This document shows positions 42,043 to 51,759 of a stretch of 64,000 nucleotides of DNA, piece by piece. Under the pieces are notes generated by a model. It had not been told where the DNA came from, made no database searches, and was given only the letters and a program-made list of their open reading frames with translations. Origin of the DNA: Erythrobacter ani (GTDB lineage: Bacteria > Pseudomonadota > Alphaproteobacteria > Sphingomonadales > Sphingomonadaceae); contig NZ_JAGSPB010000001.1 of NCBI RefSeq assembly GCF_019204025.1, forward strand, positions 62,001 through 126,000, written 5' to 3'. The translations under genes and the position numbers were made by a program. How positions within the stretch are numbered: position 1 is the stretch's first letter; every line of letters begins with the position of its first letter.

Positions 42043-42945
42043 TTAGCCGGGATTTGACCAGCGTGCGAAGATCGCGGTCGGCATAAGGCGCTGCGGGTGG
42101 CGTTCGCCAGCGGGTTCCTCGCGCACCGCAAGATCGCCGTGCTCGATAACTCCCGGCAGGTGGCGCAGCTTTTCATCAAGCAAGCCGGCAAGTGCGACTG
42201 AACTCATGCGCACCGCGTAGACGGTCAGGAAAAGAAATGCGCTTTTCTCATCGAGGAGCTTTGCGCAGTCACCGATCAGATCAGGGAGGCCATCTTCGAT
42301 GCGCCAGGTTTCATTTCTCGGTCCTCGTCCGAATTTTGGGGGATCAAGGATAATCCCATCATAGCGCCGCTCCCTGCGGACTTCGCGAGCAGCAAACTTC
42401 GCCGCGTCGTCGACCAGCCAGCGGATTGGGCGATCGCCCATGCCGGATAGAGCTGCGTTTTCGCGGGCCTGGGCGACTGATTTCTTCGACGCATCGACAT
42501 GCGTGACCTTGCCATGGCCGCTAAGCGCAAGCGTGCCGAGACCGGTATAGCCGAACATGTTCAACGTTTCGGCATCGCTACGCTTGCCAAGTCGCTCACG
42601 CATCCACTCCCATACGGGCGCCATATCTGGGAAGAACTGCAGGTGCCGGAATGGTGTCGGCTGGGCGGTGAAGCGAACTTCGTTCCAAGCCAGTTCCCAT
42701 CCATCCTCGGGAAGCTCTCGTTCAAGATGCCAGCGACCGCCGCCGTCCTCGTCAGAGCCAGGAATGAACTCGCCATCCGCCGGCCATTCGGAAAGCCGCG
42801 GCTGCCATAGAGCCTGCGGTTCAGGACGAATGAAAGCGCGGGGGCCGAACGCCTCGTATTTGCGCCCCGCACCGCTATCGAGCAGCCGATACGCGTCCCA
42901 TCCAGTGCATTCCATCACCACAGGCTGCGATGCGATTGCGGCCAT
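42043..42945 (-). CDS. Class I SAM-dependent methyltransferase, RlmI/RlmK-like
   Basis: The 300-residue product has an N-terminal unusual domain and a C-terminal Rossmann methyltransferase: LNMFGYTGLGTLALSG for SAM binding, VTHVDASKKSVAQARENAALSG, and IILDPPKFGRG as the catalytic/base-binding motif. This pattern is closest to 23S rRNA cytosine/guanine methyltransferases of the RlmI/RlmK group. It lacks an obvious PUA domain, so the RNA target is uncertain. Its start shares a base with the thrC stop. Confidence 0.85.
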   Translation of the reverse strand: MAAIASQPVVMECTGWDAYRLLDSGAGRKYEAFGPRAFIRPEPQALWQPRLSEWPADGEFIPGSDEDGGGRWHLERELPEDGWELAWNEVRFTAQPTPFRHLQFFPDMAPVWEWMRERLGKRSDAETLNMFGYTGLGTLALSGHGKVTHVDASKKSVAQARENAALSGMGDRPIRWLVDDAAKFAAREVRRERRYDGIILDPPKFGRGPRNETWRIEDGLPDLIGDCAKLLDEKSAFLFLTVYAVRMSSVALAGLLDEKLRHLPGVIEHGDLAVREEPAGERHPQRLMPTAIFARWSNPG

Positions 42946-44354
42946 CAGGCAGAGACGGCGTTTTGCAGTACGAAATCGCGCACGGATTCGTATTCGCCGG
43001 AGATTTCCGAGAAGTGCTCTTCGCGGCCGAACAGGTCGCCCACGCGCTGCGGCAGGGCCGGTCGCACGCCAACAGCTCGCTCGACAGCATCGGGAAATTT
43101 CGCAGGATGTGCGGTGGCGAGTGTCACAATCGGCACATCCTGACCGACCAATCCGGTTTTGCCTGCTTCGATTCCTGCGTGCAGGCCGACGCCAGTGTGA
43201 GGGTCGATTACCTGCGCAGTTTCCCGGTACGCCCAGGCGAGCGCCCGCGCGGTATCATCCTGATCGGCACGAATGCTTGTGAAGAGTGCCGAGGCGCCTC
43301 GCGCCTGCTCGTTCGTAAGTCGCATCGCCTTCGATGCTTCGAATGCCTCCATCTGTCCCGCCAGCGCCGGGCCATTGCGCCCGCCGCAATCGAACAGCAG
43401 CCTTTCGAAATTGGAACTGACCTGGATGTCCATGGACGGTGTGATCGTTGGCGTGACCCCGCCAGCCGAGTAATCGCCATCGGACAGCGCGCGGTGAAGG
43501 ATGTCGTTGACGTTCGTCGCGACGATAAGCCGCTCGATCGGCAGCCCCATCTGCGCCGCGACATAGCCTGCGAACACGTCCCCGAAATTACCCGTCGGAA
43601 CGCTGTAAGCAACCTTGCGCTCCGGGCTACCAAGTTGCAGCGCCGAGTAGAAGTAATAGACCACCTGCGCCATCAGCCGGGCCCAGTTAATCGAATTGAC
43701 AGCCCCAAGCTTTAACGTGCCGGTGACATCCTCATCGCGGAACATGCGCTTAACATGAGCCTGCGCATCATCGAAACTGCCGTCGATAGCGAGGTTGTAG
43801 ACATTGGCTGCGCGCACCGTCGTCATCTGCCGCCGCTGGACATCGCTGACCCGGCCTTTTGGGTGTAGCATAACGATCGCGACATTATCGCGGTTCGCCA
43901 CAGCGTTTATCGCCGCCGATCCCGTATCGCCGCTGGTCGCGCCGACGATCATCATCTTTTGATCGCGCCGGGCCAGGAAAGTCTCGAACAGATGGCCGAG
44001 CATTTGCAGTGCGACATCCTTGAACGCCAGGGTCGGACCGTGGAAAAGTTCGAGCAACCAGTGTTGCTCGTTCAGCTGGACAAGCGGTGTCACCGCCGCG
44101 TGGCCGAAATGTCCGTAAACTGCGGCGCACATTGCATCGAGCTCATCGTCAGTCAGGCTACCCTTCACGAATGGCCGCATGATTGTAGCCGCCAGTTCGG
44201 GATAGGGCTTGCCTCGAAGCGCGCGGATCTCCGCTTCGCTGAAACGTGGCCAATCGCCCGGCAGATACAGGCCGCCATCGGCGGCGAGCCCGGCCAGCGT
44301 GACGCCTTCGAAATCGAGCCTTGGCGCGCTTCCTCTAGTGGAGATGTATTCCAT
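42945..44354 (-). CDS. thrC: Threonine synthase
   Basis: The 469-residue PLP enzyme begins MEYISTRGSAPRLDFEGVTL. It carries FHGPTLAFKDVALQMLG with the PLP Lys, the GATSGDTGSAAINAVANR phosphate loop, and YFYSALQLGSPERKVAYSVPTGNFGDVFAGY. It converts O-phosphohomoserine to threonine. It lies in the same minus-strand run as the oxidase genes, 61 bp after SURF1. Confidence 0.96.
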   Translation of the reverse strand: MEYISTRGSAPRLDFEGVTLAGLAADGGLYLPGDWPRFSEAEIRALRGKPYPELAATIMRPFVKGSLTDDELDAMCAAVYGHFGHAAVTPLVQLNEQHWLLELFHGPTLAFKDVALQMLGHLFETFLARRDQKMMIVGATSGDTGSAAINAVANRDNVAIVMLHPKGRVSDVQRRQMTTVRAANVYNLAIDGSFDDAQAHVKRMFRDEDVTGTLKLGAVNSINWARLMAQVVYYFYSALQLGSPERKVAYSVPTGNFGDVFAGYVAAQMGLPIERLIVATNVNDILHRALSDGDYSAGGVTPTITPSMDIQVSSNFERLLFDCGGRNGPALAGQMEAFEASKAMRLTNEQARGASALFTSIRADQDDTARALAWAYRETAQVIDPHTGVGLHAGIEAGKTGLVGQDVPIVTLATAHPAKFPDAVERAVGVRPALPQRVGDLFGREEHFSEISGEYESVRDFVLQNAVSA

Positions 44355-44415
44355 AAGTTCGCTGCGGTTAGCCCGGTCGAATGGTCAGAGCAAGCAAGCT
44401 CGGTTGCGGGTGCCC

Positions 44416-44982
44416 CTAGTCCTTCTTTCGCAGCCGGGACCGAAGCGCAAAAGCATAGATCAGCAGAGCTGTGAGCGCGAACAGGAACCATTGTCCCGCA
44501 TAGGCAAGGTGATTGTTGGGCAAGTCGCTTGGATCGGGACGCACGAGCGGCTTCAAGTCGGCCTGAGGCGGATCGGCAACCAGGCGTGGGCCCGGAGCGA
44601 TCACGCCGCTGACTTCTCCTCCGTTCCACGCAGGTGCTTCGATCACGCGCGAAAATCCAAGGTCGATAAGAGCTGTGCCTCCATCGATTGCGCAGGTGTA
44701 GCGCTGAGCCCAGCCCTTCTGGCCGCTGTGCGCTGTTCCCGCGACAGTCTCCACTTTAACCACTTCGCCGCAATCGAGTGTAGCGCGGCGAAACCAGACA
44801 TCTTTGCCATCCCCGGCTACCGGGAAACGCGCCTCGTCGCCGGCAGCGATTGCAGCATCATAGCGCGCGAGCAGCTCAGCCTTCTCGTCCGCGCGGCCAA
44901 GTTGCCAGAAGCCCAGCCACGCCATCGTGATCACCGCAGCTACAACGACTACGGTCGGGAAAATGGGAATGCGATCCGTCAT
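44416..44982 (-). CDS. SURF1-family cytochrome oxidase assembly protein
   Basis: The 188-residue protein has one membrane helix at each end, the N-terminal LGFWQLGRADEKAELL and the C-terminal NNHLAYAGQWFLFALTALLIYA, which are the SURF1 signatures. SURF1 helps insert heme A into subunit I. It overlaps the DUF983 gene by four bases and closes the oxidase operon. It is shorter than E. coli-unrelated SURF1 homologs of 230-250 residues, with a compact periplasmic part. Confidence 0.92.
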   Translation of the reverse strand: MTDRIPIFPTVVVVAAVITMAWLGFWQLGRADEKAELLARYDAAIAAGDEARFPVAGDGKDVWFRRATLDCGEVVKVETVAGTAHSGQKGWAQRYTCAIDGGTALIDLGFSRVIEAPAWNGGEVSGVIAPGPRLVADPPQADLKPLVRPDPSDLPNNHLAYAGQWFLFALTALLIYAFALRSRLRKKD

Positions 44983-45368
44983 TCGGCGGCGGGCCCTTCC
45001 TGCGTTTGCACTTCAAATTGGCGGTAAAGGAGCGCTGTCTTGTAAAGCCGCAGCACGGCGATGACGGATGCAATCGTGACAGGGCCCCAGAACAGGACCT
45101 GAAGCCAGAACGGGGGCGCAATCTTCATGTCGATAACGGTGGCAAGGCCGATCAGAGCTGCGGCGATCAAGACGGTGACAAGACCCGCGAGACGTCCCCC
45201 GCGCTCCAATCCGGTAAAATCGAGCTGACAGCTTTTGCACTTGAGCGCGATGCGGGCCGGTGCTTCGAACAGCGTGGCATTCTCGCACCGCGGGCACAAA
45301 CCAGAAAGGGCAGCCTGGACCAAGCCCGGCTGCCCCTTCTTGTGGTTCGGACTTTCGCCCGTGCTCAT
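44979..45368 (-). CDS. DUF983 membrane protein with zinc-ribbon-like cysteines
   Basis: The 129-residue protein starts with a Cys4 knuckle (CPRCENATLFE...LKCKSCQLDF) and continues with two membrane helices (LAGLVTVLIAAALIGLATVI and FWLQVLFWGPVTIASVIAVL). DUF983 genes are routinely found beside SURF1 and subunit III in alphaproteobacteria. Function is unknown, presumably oxidase assembly. It is coupled on both sides: a 1-base overlap with ctaE, and a 4-base overlap with SURF1. Confidence 0.9.
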   Translation of the reverse strand: MSTGESPNHKKGQPGLVQAALSGLCPRCENATLFEAPARIALKCKSCQLDFTGLERGGRLAGLVTVLIAAALIGLATVIDMKIAPPFWLQVLFWGPVTIASVIAVLRLYKTALLYRQFEVQTQEGPAAE

Positions 45369-46246
45369 CAGTGTACCGGCGCGCCCCAACCGCCCCAGAT
45401 GTAGATGGCGATGAAGAGGAACAGCCACACAACATCGACAAAGTGCCAATACCACGCAGCAGCTTCGAAACCGAAGTGTTGGCGCGGAGTGAAGTGGCCC
45501 TTGTACGCGCGGAAGAGGCAGACGGCGAGGAAGATGGTGCCGATGATCACGTGGAAACCGTGGAACCCGGTCGCCATGTAGAAAGCCGAGCTGTAGGTAT
45601 TCTGGCCGAAATTGAACGGTGCGACAGCATACTCGTATGCCTGGATCGCGGAAAACAGCACGCCAAGCGCGATGGTGGCCCAGAGACCCTGTTTCAGGCC
45701 TTCACGATCGCCATGGATGAGCGAATGGTGGGCCCAGGTCACAGTCGTACCGGAGCACAACAGGATCAACGTATTGAGAAGCGGAAGGCTGAATGGATCG
45801 AGCACTTCCATGCCTTCGGGCACTAAGCTCGCCTGCGCACCGGCGACACCGAAATTGTTAATCGTCTCCTGATCGGCGGTTCCTGCCCCAATCACCTCGA
45901 GCGGAGTGGGGAACAGGGCAAAGTCGAAAAAGCTCCAGAACCACCCGACAAAGAACATCACTTCGGACGCAATAAAAAGAATCATGCCGTAACGCATGTG
46001 CAGCTGAACCACGGGCGTATGATCGCCCCGCTGCGCCTCTACGACGATGTTCTTGAACCACATGAAGAAGGTTGCGATCAGCCCGGCGAGGCCCGCCCAC
46101 ATCACGATGCTGCTCGCCGTACCGAACAGGTCCGGGTAGAAGCTCAGAACCATGCCACTGGTAAAGGTCAGTGCCGAGATCGAGCCGACAAGTGGCCAGA
46201 TGTCCGGTTCGAGAATGTGATAATCGTGGTTTACGTTGCCAGCCAT
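45368..46246 (-). CDS. ctaE: Cytochrome c oxidase subunit III
   Basis: The 292-residue protein has seven membrane helices and CoxC blocks HDYHILEPDIWPLVGS, RYGMILFIASEVMFFVGWFWSFF, SGTTVTWAHHSLIHGDR and GFHGFHVIIGTIFL, ending AAAWYWHFVDVVWLFLFIAIYIWG. It stabilises the aa3 core. I chose the ATG at 46246 (MAGNVNHDYH). The frame is open much further upstream, but that sequence is not protein-like. Confidence 0.96.
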   Translation of the reverse strand: MAGNVNHDYHILEPDIWPLVGSISALTFTSGMVLSFYPDLFGTASSIVMWAGLAGLIATFFMWFKNIVVEAQRGDHTPVVQLHMRYGMILFIASEVMFFVGWFWSFFDFALFPTPLEVIGAGTADQETINNFGVAGAQASLVPEGMEVLDPFSLPLLNTLILLCSGTTVTWAHHSLIHGDREGLKQGLWATIALGVLFSAIQAYEYAVAPFNFGQNTYSSAFYMATGFHGFHVIIGTIFLAVCLFRAYKGHFTPRQHFGFEAAAWYWHFVDVVWLFLFIAIYIWGGWGAPVH

Positions 46247-46293
46247 TGTTTGCGTTCCATCCCTAAAGGATACGTGGTCAATCGGTTTGCGCG

Positions 46294-46872
46294 TCAGGAA
46301 TCCGTGCTTACGGCCTCTTTCGCGCGGTGAAAAGTGTAACTCAGCGTAATCTGTTCGACATCGGCCATGAACTCGTCTTCGAGGATCGCCGGATCGACAT
46401 AATACAGCACGGGCATGTTGACTTCCTGCCCCGGCTGCAGCGTTTGTTCGGTAAAGCAGAAGCACTGGATTTTGTGGAAATACTTGCCCGCTTGCGCTGG
46501 CTCGACATTGAAGGTTGCCGTGCCGGTAATCGCAACGCTGTCGTCATTACGAGCGATGTAGCTCGCGATATCGCGCTGACCGATGCGTACGGTATCGGTC
46601 GCTTGTGCGGGGCGAAAACTCCATGGCACGTCGCGCGCTGTCGAAGCATCGAAGCGGATCGATATCTCGCGGTTGATGCCCGCTTGAGCAGCCTTATTGG
46701 CATCAGCCTCGCTAGCGATCTGGGTGGTACCACCGAAGCCTGTTACCCGGCAGAAAAGATCATAGAGCGGCACTGCAGCGTATCCCAGGCCGAGCATCGC
46801 CAATGCGCCGAGTAGCGCAAGACCGCCCGTGCGCAGGTTCTTGTCATCGATCGAAGGATTGGCCGCACTCAT
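46294..46872 (-). CDS. ctaG: Cytochrome c oxidase assembly protein CtaG/Cox11
   Basis: The 192-residue protein has one membrane helix (GGLALLGALAMLGLGYAAVPLYDLFC) and the copper-binding motif CFCF in KIQCFCFTEQ, with VLYYVDP downstream. Cox11 delivers copper to the CuB site of subunit I. Its start overlaps the small gene upstream by four bases. Confidence 0.95.
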   Translation of the reverse strand: MSAANPSIDDKNLRTGGLALLGALAMLGLGYAAVPLYDLFCRVTGFGGTTQIASEADANKAAQAGINREISIRFDASTARDVPWSFRPAQATDTVRIGQRDIASYIARNDDSVAITGTATFNVEPAQAGKYFHKIQCFCFTEQTLQPGQEVNMPVLYYVDPAILEDEFMADVEQITLSYTFHRAKEAVSTDS

Positions 46873-46997
46873 TGGCTGCCCAGCCTTGCAATGGTTATAA
46901 GGTAGAAGAGGACGACGAAGAAAATCAGCGTTCCGCCGAGAACGAGATTGCGCGCTTTCTGGCGCCGTTTGGTTTCCGTTTCATCTTCGGGCGTCAT
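46869..46997 (-). CDS. 42-residue membrane protein between ctaB and ctaG (CoxF-like)
   Basis: The ATG at 46997 overlaps the ctaB stop (ATGA), and its TGA overlaps the ctaG start (ATGA). The peptide has a charged N-terminus ([17 protein letters not shown]) and one helix ([21 protein letters not shown]). Alphaproteobacterial oxidase operons often hold a small gene of this kind in this position. Perfect coupling on both sides makes it very likely real. It may act in heme A or copper insertion. Confidence 0.85.
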   Translation of the reverse strand: MTPEDETETKRRQKARNLVLGGTLIFFVVLFYLITIARLGSQ

Positions 46998-47941
46998 GCG
47001 AGCATTCCCGCGGAAATCAGCCCGCTTTTCTCAAGGACACGATCCGCGACAAGCGCGCCGAAAAGGATGAAAAGGTAATAGATGCTGTATTTGAACAGAG
47101 TCTTTTCCTCGGTCATCATGTCTTCATCGGCGCGGGTTCGCGTCCCTACCGGCATTGCAAGCGCCAGGAACAGCAACGATAGGACGACCGCTACCGATCC
47201 ATAAACCCAGCTCGTCGCTCCGATCGCCCATGGAGCGATCGCCACTGGCGCGAGTAGGACAGTGTAGACGAGAATCTGGATGCGCGTCGACCGCTCGCCT
47301 GCGACGACTGGCATCATCGGAATGCCGACCTTGGCGTAATCGGATTTCATGAACAGCGCGAGCGCCCAGAAGTGCGGCGGCGTCCACATGAAAATGATCG
47401 CAAACAACAGCACCGGCATGAGCGTTATCTCACCGGTTACCGCAACCCAGCCAATGAACGGCGGGAATGCCCCCGAACCGCCACCGATAACGATATTCTG
47501 CGGCGTTCGCGGCTTGAGCCACATCGTATAGATAACGGCGTAGTATACGATGGCAACGGCGAGGGAAGCTGCGGCCAGCCAGCCGATCGCGACGCCCATC
47601 AATCCTACCGATGTCACCGAAAGGAAAACCCCGAAATCACGGGCGTCCTCGCGCCGCATGCGTCCGCTTGGCAGGGGGCGATTGGCAGTGCGCTTCATCC
47701 CCTTGTCGAGATCAACTTCCCACCAATGATTGAGAGCGGCCGAACCGCCAGCGCCCATCGCGATGGCAAGGATCGCCGTGAAACCGAGGACAGGATGGAT
47801 GCTGCCCGGAGCCGCGAGTAAGCCGCAGATGCCGGTAAAAATCACCAGCGTCATCACGCGCGGCTTCGTCAGCGTGAAAAAATCACGCCAATCTGTCGGC
47901 ATAGCCTGCGATTTTGCGGTCGGGGTTAAAAGCGTTTCCAT
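46994..47941 (-). CDS. ctaB: Heme O synthase (protoheme IX farnesyltransferase)
   Basis: The 315-residue UbiA-superfamily enzyme has nine helices. [17 protein letters not shown] and the Asp-rich [23 protein letters not shown] are characteristic of CtaB. It attaches farnesyl to heme B to make heme O for the aa3 oxidase. I chose the ATG at 47941 because the upstream in-frame ATG (47986) lies in the loop of a strong hairpin and would add 15 residues that other family members lack. Confidence 0.95.
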   Translation of the reverse strand: METLLTPTAKSQAMPTDWRDFFTLTKPRVMTLVIFTGICGLLAAPGSIHPVLGFTAILAIAMGAGGSAALNHWWEVDLDKGMKRTANRPLPSGRMRREDARDFGVFLSVTSVGLMGVAIGWLAAASLAVAIVYYAVIYTMWLKPRTPQNIVIGGGSGAFPPFIGWVAVTGEITLMPVLLFAIIFMWTPPHFWALALFMKSDYAKVGIPMMPVVAGERSTRIQILVYTVLLAPVAIAPWAIGATSWVYGSVAVVLSLLFLALAMPVGTRTRADEDMMTEEKTLFKYSIYYLFILFGALVADRVLEKSGLISAGMLA

Positions 47942-47971
47942 CAAGTCGTACTGTTTCGGTTCTCTATCGAA

Positions 47972-48003
47972 GAGAGAGCGCGCCATTGCCAGCGCGCCCT
48001 CTC
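47972..48003 (-). terminator. Strong hairpin between ctaD and ctaB (partial terminator or processing site)
   Basis: GAGAGGGCGCGC pairs with GCGCGCTCTCTC (one mismatch) around an 8-base loop, 60 bp after the ctaD stop. There is no proper T-run. It may reduce read-through or protect the ctaC-ctaD messenger end, allowing different amounts of structural and assembly subunits. Confidence 0.6.
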
Positions 48004-48063
48004 ATTGTTCTATCCATCATCCGGCCGGGCGGCGAACACAGCGGCCCCAACCCAGTCCTGCGA

Positions 48064-49797
48064 TCAGGCTGTCGCAGGCCGCTCATCGCGCGGCATGTGG
48101 TCATGGTAATCGTGATGATCCTCGATGACGGGCAGTGTTTCGAACTGGTGGAACGGCGGCGGGCTGGACAGCGTCCATTCCAGCGTCGTTGCCCCTTCAC
48201 CCCAAGGGTTGTTTCCGGCCTTGCGGCCAGCGGTGAACGCGTAAGCCAGGTTCGCGAAGAAGATCAGCATCGAACCTGCCATGATCAGATAGCCATAGGT
48301 GCTGATCTCGTTCCAGAATGCGAACGCCTCGGGATAGTCCGGATATCGGCGCGGCATGCCGTTCATCCCGAGGAAGTGCTGCGGGAAGAAGATCACGTTC
48401 ACGCCGACGAAGAACAGCCAGAAATGAATGTGGCTGAGCAACTCGCTATGCATCTTGCCACTCATCTTCGGGAACCAGTAATAGAAGCCCGCGAAGAGCG
48501 AGAAGACCGCGCCCATCGACAGTACGTAATGGAAGTGTGCCACCACATAATAAGTGTCGTGAAGGTTGTCGTCGATGCCGCCATTGGCAAGCACGACGCC
48601 GGTCACACCGCCCACGGTGAACAGGAAGATGAAACCCATCGCCCAAACCATCGGCGATTTGAATTCCATCGATCCGCCCCACATGGTGGCGATCCAGCTA
48701 AAGATTTTCACGCCGGTCGGGACCGCGATGACCATGGTTGCCGCCGTGAAATACATCTTCGTATTCACGTCTAGCCCTACCGTATACATGTGGTGCGCCC
48801 AAACGATGAAGCCGACGACGCCAATCGCTACCATGGCATAGGCCATGCCAAGGTAACCGAACACCGGCTTGCGGCTGAAGGTCGCCACGATCTGCGAGAT
48901 CATGCCGAAGCCAGGCAGAATCATGATGTAGACTTCCGGGTGACCGAAGAACCAGAAAAGGTGCTGGTAAAGGACCGGATCGCCGCCACCGGCAGGATCG
49001 AAGAAGGTGGTGCCGAAGTTACGATCGGTCAGCAGCATCGTGATCGCTGCGGCGAGCACAGGAAGTGCGAGCAGCAGAAGGAACGCGGTCACGAGCACCG
49101 ACCACACGAACAACGGCATCTTGTGCAGGGTCATGCCCGGCGCACGCATGTTGAAGATAGTGGTGATGAAGTTGGTCGCGCCGAGGATCGAGCCAGCGCC
49201 TGCAAGGTGCAGCGAGAAGATCGCGAAATCGACCGCCGGGCCGACCGACCCGGTCGTCGAAAGCGGTGCGTAAACTGTCCAACCAACGCCTGCACCCGGT
49301 CCTGTACCGCCCGGCACGAACAACGAGAACAGCAGGCTAAAGAAACCGGCCACAGTCAGCCAGAACGAAACGTTGTTCATCCGCGGGAACGCCATGTCGG
49401 GCGCGCCGATCATAAGCGGAACGAACCAGTTGCCAAAACCGCCGATCATGGCAGGCATGACCATGAAGAACACCATGATGAGCCCGTGGGCGGTGATAAA
49501 CACGTTCCACATGTGCAGAGCAGTGTTGATATCGCTCGTGCCGCCCATGAACTGGGCCCAGAACTGCAGGTACTGAATGCCCGGCTCAGCCAGCTCCATA
49601 CGCATGATGCCTGAGATTGCGCCGCCCACAATCCCCGCGATGATCGCGAAAATCAGGTAGAGCGTGCCGATATCCTTGTGGTTGGTCGACATGAACCAAC
49701 GGGCAAAAAAGCCCGGTTTGTGGTCCGCATGATCATGCGAGTGATCCCCGCCATGTCCGGCGGTCGGGGCGTCAAAACCTTCTGCGGTGGTTGCCAT
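48064..49797 (-). CDS. ctaD: Cytochrome c oxidase subunit I (aa3 type)
   Basis: The 577-residue protein has twelve membrane helices and all key residues. These are the His-Tyr pair in [15 protein letters not shown], the CuB His pair in [12 protein letters not shown], heme ligands in [12 protein letters not shown], and the D-channel entry [22 protein letters not shown] (broken across the loop). It reduces oxygen to water at the heme a3/CuB site and pumps protons. It is downstream of ctaC. Confidence 0.97.
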   Translation of the reverse strand: MATTAEGFDAPTAGHGGDHSHDHADHKPGFFARWFMSTNHKDIGTLYLIFAIIAGIVGGAISGIMRMELAEPGIQYLQFWAQFMGGTSDINTALHMWNVFITAHGLIMVFFMVMPAMIGGFGNWFVPLMIGAPDMAFPRMNNVSFWLTVAGFFSLLFSLFVPGGTGPGAGVGWTVYAPLSTTGSVGPAVDFAIFSLHLAGAGSILGATNFITTIFNMRAPGMTLHKMPLFVWSVLVTAFLLLLALPVLAAAITMLLTDRNFGTTFFDPAGGGDPVLYQHLFWFFGHPEVYIMILPGFGMISQIVATFSRKPVFGYLGMAYAMVAIGVVGFIVWAHHMYTVGLDVNTKMYFTAATMVIAVPTGVKIFSWIATMWGGSMEFKSPMVWAMGFIFLFTVGGVTGVVLANGGIDDNLHDTYYVVAHFHYVLSMGAVFSLFAGFYYWFPKMSGKMHSELLSHIHFWLFFVGVNVIFFPQHFLGMNGMPRRYPDYPEAFAFWNEISTYGYLIMAGSMLIFFANLAYAFTAGRKAGNNPWGEGATTLEWTLSSPPPFHQFETLPVIEDHHDYHDHMPRDERPATA

Positions 49798-49849
49798 CGT
49801 TCAGTGTCTCTCGGTTCAGTCTTATTCGTCGTTCAAATTCTTGCCGCGC

Positions 49850-50905
49850 TCAAGGAGCGGGAATGTCGGCGTCGGCTGCATCGCTGTCGGCGTCGACTTC
49901 GACACCGGTTTCCTGGCCCAGCGGAAGAGCTTCTTCAGCGGCTTCCTCTGCGCCGGGCAGGGAGCCACCCTGCTCCAAAATCCACGCTTCGAATTCCGCC
50001 ATCGGCAGCGCTTCGACAGCGATTGGCATGTAGGCATGGCGAGCGCCGCACAGCTCAGAACATTGACCATAATACAGGCCAGGCTCTTCGATGGTCAGCA
50101 TCTTTTCATTCAGGCGGCCAGGCACTGCATCGATTTTGAACCACAGCGAAGGCACTGCAAAAGCATGGATCACGTCGGCGGCGGTTGTCTGGATCCGCAG
50201 CGGCACACCGGCAGGGACAACCATACGGTTATCTACGGCCAGCTGCGCCGGCTCGCCATTTGCAATGGCATCGGCATCGGAAAGCATGTTCGAGATGATC
50301 TCGACTTCGCCGTGATCCGGATAGGTATAACCCCAGTACCACTGATACCCAGTCGCTTTGATCGTAATCGCGTCTTCCGGCGGCGTTTCGTACTGCCGAG
50401 CGAGCAAGGTGATCGAAGGCACCGCGATAATCACAAGGATGATGACGGGAACGATCGTCCAGACAACTTCGATCAGAGTGTTGTGCGTGGTCTTCGAAGG
50501 CACCGGGTTCGATTTGCGGTTATAGCGAACGATAACCCACAGCAGCAGCCCGAGCACGAACAGACTGATGAGTGTGATCACCGGCAACAGGATGTAATCG
50601 TGCATACCCAGCGCATAAGCGCCATCGGCTGTGTACTGGTCCTGGAAGGTCATGCTCGCCCAGATGTCATCCTCGGCGCTTGTCGGCATTCCTTTGCCTT
50701 CGACCGGGTCCATCGGGACATAACCGCTGGATGCGTCAGGCGCCTCGGTTTCGCCGGCAGGAACTTCCATCGGCTCCGCACTGGCCGGGACATCTGCCCC
50801 AACAACTTCCTGTGCAATTGCTGCTTGCGGCGCCAAAACTGCCATCGCTGCGGCGAGGAGCGCTATAAGCCCCAATTTCAAACGGGTGTGGATATGACCC
50901 ATCAT
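49850..50905 (-). CDS. ctaC: Cytochrome c oxidase subunit II
   Basis: The 351-residue protein has a signal-like N-terminus, a Pro/Ala/Glu-rich spacer, two membrane helices and a cupredoxin domain with the CuA motif CSELCGARHAYMPI and the far His in ADVIHAFAVPSLW. It receives electrons from cytochrome c. The C-terminus carries an acidic tail (EEAAEEALPLGQETGVEVDAD), longer than in most homologs. It is the first gene of the minus-strand oxidase run; the region upstream (50906-51135) should hold its promoter. Confidence 0.96.
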   Translation of the reverse strand: MMGHIHTRLKLGLIALLAAAMAVLAPQAAIAQEVVGADVPASAEPMEVPAGETEAPDASSGYVPMDPVEGKGMPTSAEDDIWASMTFQDQYTADGAYALGMHDYILLPVITLISLFVLGLLLWVIVRYNRKSNPVPSKTTHNTLIEVVWTIVPVIILVIIAVPSITLLARQYETPPEDAITIKATGYQWYWGYTYPDHGEVEIISNMLSDADAIANGEPAQLAVDNRMVVPAGVPLRIQTTAADVIHAFAVPSLWFKIDAVPGRLNEKMLTIEEPGLYYGQCSELCGARHAYMPIAVEALPMAEFEAWILEQGGSLPGAEEAAEEALPLGQETGVEVDADSDAADADIPAP

Positions 50906-51135
50906 AAAGGTGTCCAGATCGCTTTCGATTTTAATCCCATGCCGTCCAACTGGAATTGCTTCAAATTCGAGCCATTCCGAACAGCGCCTGTGCCGACACT
51001 TCTGTCAGCTTTGCGTGCCTATTAGCGGCGCTTGCCCACTGCCTCAAGCGCTTCTAGGGAGAAAATTATGCAATGCGCCATGACAGATGCGCAAGACAGC
51101 CCGTTTCAAACCCACAAAATTGGTTTCTCCAGCTT

Positions 51136-51741
51136 ATGAACACCCCTGCAAACCTGCCACGCACCGAAGAAGAAGTGCTTGCCGAATTCCGGGCGTCCGG
51201 CGCACTATTAGAGGGCCATTTCCAACTGTCATCGGGCAAGCATAGCGGCCACTATCTTCAGTGCGCGCGTGTGCTCATGAGCCCTGCCCGGGCCGCGCGA
51301 CTCGCCAAAGCGATGGTGGCTGGCATCCCCACAGACGTGGTCGAGCGGATCGACGTGGTGGTGTCCCCCGCGATGGGCGGGATAATAGTGGGTCACGAAG
51401 TTGCACGCGTTCTCGGCAAGGATGCGCTCTTTCTTGAGCGGCCCGAAGGCACATTTCACCTCCGCAGAGGCTTCGCACTCGACACTGGTGCGAGGGTCTT
51501 GATGGTCGAAGATGTCGTTACGACCGGCCTTTCCAGCCGCGAAGCGATCGACGCGGTCGCTCGGGAAGGCGGCGAGGTGATCGCCGAGTGCGCATTGATC
51601 GATCGTTCGGTTGGCAAGGTGGAATTGGGTGTGCCGTTCTACCCACTCGCGGCGTTCGATTTTCCCACCTATGATGCCGACAGCGTCCCGGAAGCGCTCG
51701 CCCGCATACCTATTACAAAGCCGGGAAGTCGTAAGGCATAG
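51136..51741 (+). CDS. pyrE: Orotate phosphoribosyltransferase
   Basis: The 201-residue enzyme has FQLSSGKHSGHYLQCARVL, VVSPAMGGIIVGHEVAR and the PRPP-binding loop VLMVEDVVTTGLSSREAI. It makes orotidine monophosphate. I chose the ATG at 51136 (MNTPANLPRTEEEV); 21 upstream in-frame codons are probably leader. pyrC is on the other side of the window at 31621. Followed closely by pdxJ. Confidence 0.95.
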   Translation: MNTPANLPRTEEEVLAEFRASGALLEGHFQLSSGKHSGHYLQCARVLMSPARAARLAKAMVAGIPTDVVERIDVVVSPAMGGIIVGHEVARVLGKDALFLERPEGTFHLRRGFALDTGARVLMVEDVVTTGLSSREAIDAVAREGGEVIAECALIDRSVGKVELGVPFYPLAAFDFPTYDADSVPEALARIPITKPGSRKA

Positions 51742-51759
51742 GCCGCGAGATAAGTATTC

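Noticed and set aside
48790..49614. 274-codon frame antisense to ctaD
   Set aside because: His/Arg-rich low-complexity translation opposite a highly conserved membrane protein.
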